NCBI GenBank assembly: GCA_035547755.1
Contig: DASZUG010000055.1
Span: 1-64,000, forward strand
Length of the DNA stretch: 64,000 bases
Reading direction: 5' to 3'
Source: Mesorhizobium_L sp035547755
GTDB taxonomy: Bacteria; Pseudomonadota; Alphaproteobacteria; Rhizobiales; Rhizobiaceae
Positions 63,087-64,000 of the stretch are shown in pieces. How positions within the stretch are numbered: position 1 is the first letter of the stretch; each line of letters opens with the position of its first letter. The notes beneath the pieces were generated by a model. The model did no database searches. It worked only from the letters and a program-made list of their open reading frames with translations, and was not told the origin of the DNA. The position numbers and the translations under genes were made by a program.

Positions 63087-63430
63087 TGAATGCCGTCGCG
63101 GATGATCTGGGACACTTCGATCAGCCCCTCGAAATTGGTGGAGTTGCCCTGCCTGATCGCTTCGCCCTCGCGAAGCAGCCAAAGACCGATCGAAATGAGA
63201 TTGGCGCGCAATTCCTTGGGCAATTCGTTTTCGCTACTGCCGAGATCCTGCATGAACGACGTCCAGACACGATTCATAAAATGGATCGATTCAACAGCCT
63301 GGACGGTGTTGGGTCCCTTTTCCTTGGCGGCGACCAGGAGGTCAATCGAACGGGTCAGCAATTGCCTTTCGCGATCCTTGGCGTCGGCAATCGAATCGGT
63401 CTGAATTTCAGCGTAGGAGAATTGGTACAT
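63083..63430 (-). CDS. flaF: Flagellar biosynthesis regulator FlaF
   Basis: A 115-residue protein, MYQFSYAEIQTDSIADAKDRERQLLTRSIDLLVAAKEKGPN and FMNRVWTSFMQDLGSSENELPKELRANLISIGLWLLREGE, the standard FlaF sequence. FlaF is needed for flagellin translation and export and acts against FlbT. It is followed by flbT with a four-base overlap and preceded by flgL with 25 bp between. Confidence 0.94.
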   Translation of the reverse strand: MYQFSYAEIQTDSIADAKDRERQLLTRSIDLLVAAKEKGPNTVQAVESIHFMNRVWTSFMQDLGSSENELPKELRANLISIGLWLLREGEAIRQGNSTNFEGLIEVSQIIRDGIQ

Positions 63431-63455
63431 TATCGCTTCCGTCCGAGGATCACGG

Positions 63456-64000
63456 TTACAGGTAATTGACGAGGCTCAGTTGCTGCATGCGCGCCGTCAG
63501 CGTGTAGGATGTCTCGATCTGGTTGAGCAGGGTGGTGATTTTGGTTGCTACCTCGTTCTGATCGACACCCTCTAGGCTGACGAGGTGGGTGTTGAAGAGG
63601 CTCACCTGGCTATTCAACTGATTGTTGGCATTGCTGACGTGGTTCTGCACGAGGCCGATCTGCGATTGTTGGTCGGTGAGGGCCGTCTGCGTGTCTCCCA
63701 CAAGGGAAGAAGCCTTTCCAACGATCGCGTTCTTGGCGGCATCGCTCAGGTTCCCGCTGAAGAAATCCGAGACCATCGATGCGGCCATCATGAATTTCTG
63801 CGCGCCCGCATTGTTTGCGCCAAGCGAGGTCTGGGCCGTTTCGTTCAACGAGATACGGTTCGTGATCGTTTGATCTGAAGCATTCGACCAGATGCCCTGC
63901 CAGCCGGAGCCGAGGAATTGCGGTTCAAGGACATTGTCCATGAAGTCGTTCATCTGGTCGGCGGTGATATTGGCCGCCGCGGGATCGTCGGGCGAAAAGC
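63456..64000 (-). CDS. flgL: Flagellar hook-associated protein FlgL, N-terminus beyond window
   Basis: The C-terminal 180 or so residues of the second hook-filament junction protein. The frame is open to the window edge (an internal ATG at 63953 is not the true start). The C-terminal helix ATKITTLLNQIETSYTLTARMQQLSLVNYL with ANNQLNSQVSLFNTHLVSLEGVDQNEVA is the conserved D0/D1 part shared with flagellins. Upstream flagellar genes, probably flgK and flgE, should lie beyond position 64000. First gene of the visible run flgL-flaF-flbT-flgD. Confidence 0.9.
   Translation of the reverse strand, partial: FSPDDPAAANITADQMNDFMDNVLEPQFLGSGWQGIWSNASDQTITNRISLNETAQTSLGANNAGAQKFMMAASMVSDFFSGNLSDAAKNAIVGKASSLVGDTQTALTDQQSQIGLVQNHVSNANNQLNSQVSLFNTHLVSLEGVDQNEVATKITTLLNQIETSYTLTARMQQLSLVNYL

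Overview
The window looks like chromosomal DNA of an alphaproteobacterium of the order Hyphomicrobiales (Rhizobiales), probably Rhizobiaceae or a close relative. The signs are high GC coding sequence, a flagellar block in rhizobial order with flaF and flbT (flgL-flaF-flbT-flgD-fliQ-flhA-fliR), an Omp10-type lipoprotein as in Brucella and rhizobia, homospermidine synthase, an ornithine decarboxylase behind what looks like a speF leader RNA, and a rhizobial type of intergenic palindromic repeat. I see no insertion sequence, prophage block, CRISPR array, rRNA or tRNA. Most of it is core genome; the accessory material is small.

Layout. 1-8.0 kb: the end of a threonine aldolase gene, then gltB and gltD (glutamate synthase) separated by a small, AT-richer DUF433/DUF5615 toxin-antitoxin-like pair. 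8-16.2 kb: envelope genes (DUF459 SGNH-fold protein, lytic transglycosylase, galU, a beta-barrel outer membrane protein, KpsF/GutQ isomerase, NfeD and an SPFH protein, with a composite palindromic repeat between the last two). 16.3-27.9 kb: hemH, a LysM-tailed 5'-nucleotidase, omp10-like, homospermidine synthase, oligoendopeptidase F, an orphan sigma-54 response regulator, a DUF882 peptidase-like protein and KDPG aldolase. 28-35.7 kb: endolysin-like muramidase, trhO, DUF533 protein, lipoprotein esterase, a TetR gene facing an ABA4-like/7-TM pair across a clear double operator, a putative small RNA with an anti-Shine-Dalgarno loop, an SDR and a MarR-GNAT regulator whose start abuts a perfect palindrome. 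35.7-43.6 kb: YciI, aminotransferase, GNAT, CDF zinc transporter, SDR, an OmpR-type two-component system, and three small secreted proteins, two of which share a leader but carry His-rich or Lys-rich tails.

43.7-50 kb: a probable operon of GntR regulator, CUT1-type ABC transporter (ATPase, Tat-exported binding protein, two permeases) and a tartrate/D-malate dehydrogenase-like enzyme, which suggests uptake and oxidation of a hydroxy-acid or sugar-acid. 50-54.2 kb: NicO/DUF1007 metal uptake pair, then amidase-LysR. 54.2-56.6 kb: promoter, speF-type leader, ornithine/lysine decarboxylase and an acetyltransferase; with the homospermidine synthase at 20 kb this supplies the putrescine-to-homospermidine route. 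56.6-64 kb: SCP2 protein and the tail of the flagellar operon on the minus strand, including four small genes after fliR that look like rod-binding and export-chaperone proteins.

No large unknown multigene defence or biosynthetic system is evident. The most unusual signals are the toxin-antitoxin pair inside gltBD, the TetR double operator with its ABA4-like/7-TM pair, the putative anti-SD small RNA, the paralogous His/Lys secreted peptides, the DUF459 protein lacking the usual catalytic residues, and the transporter-dehydrogenase operon.
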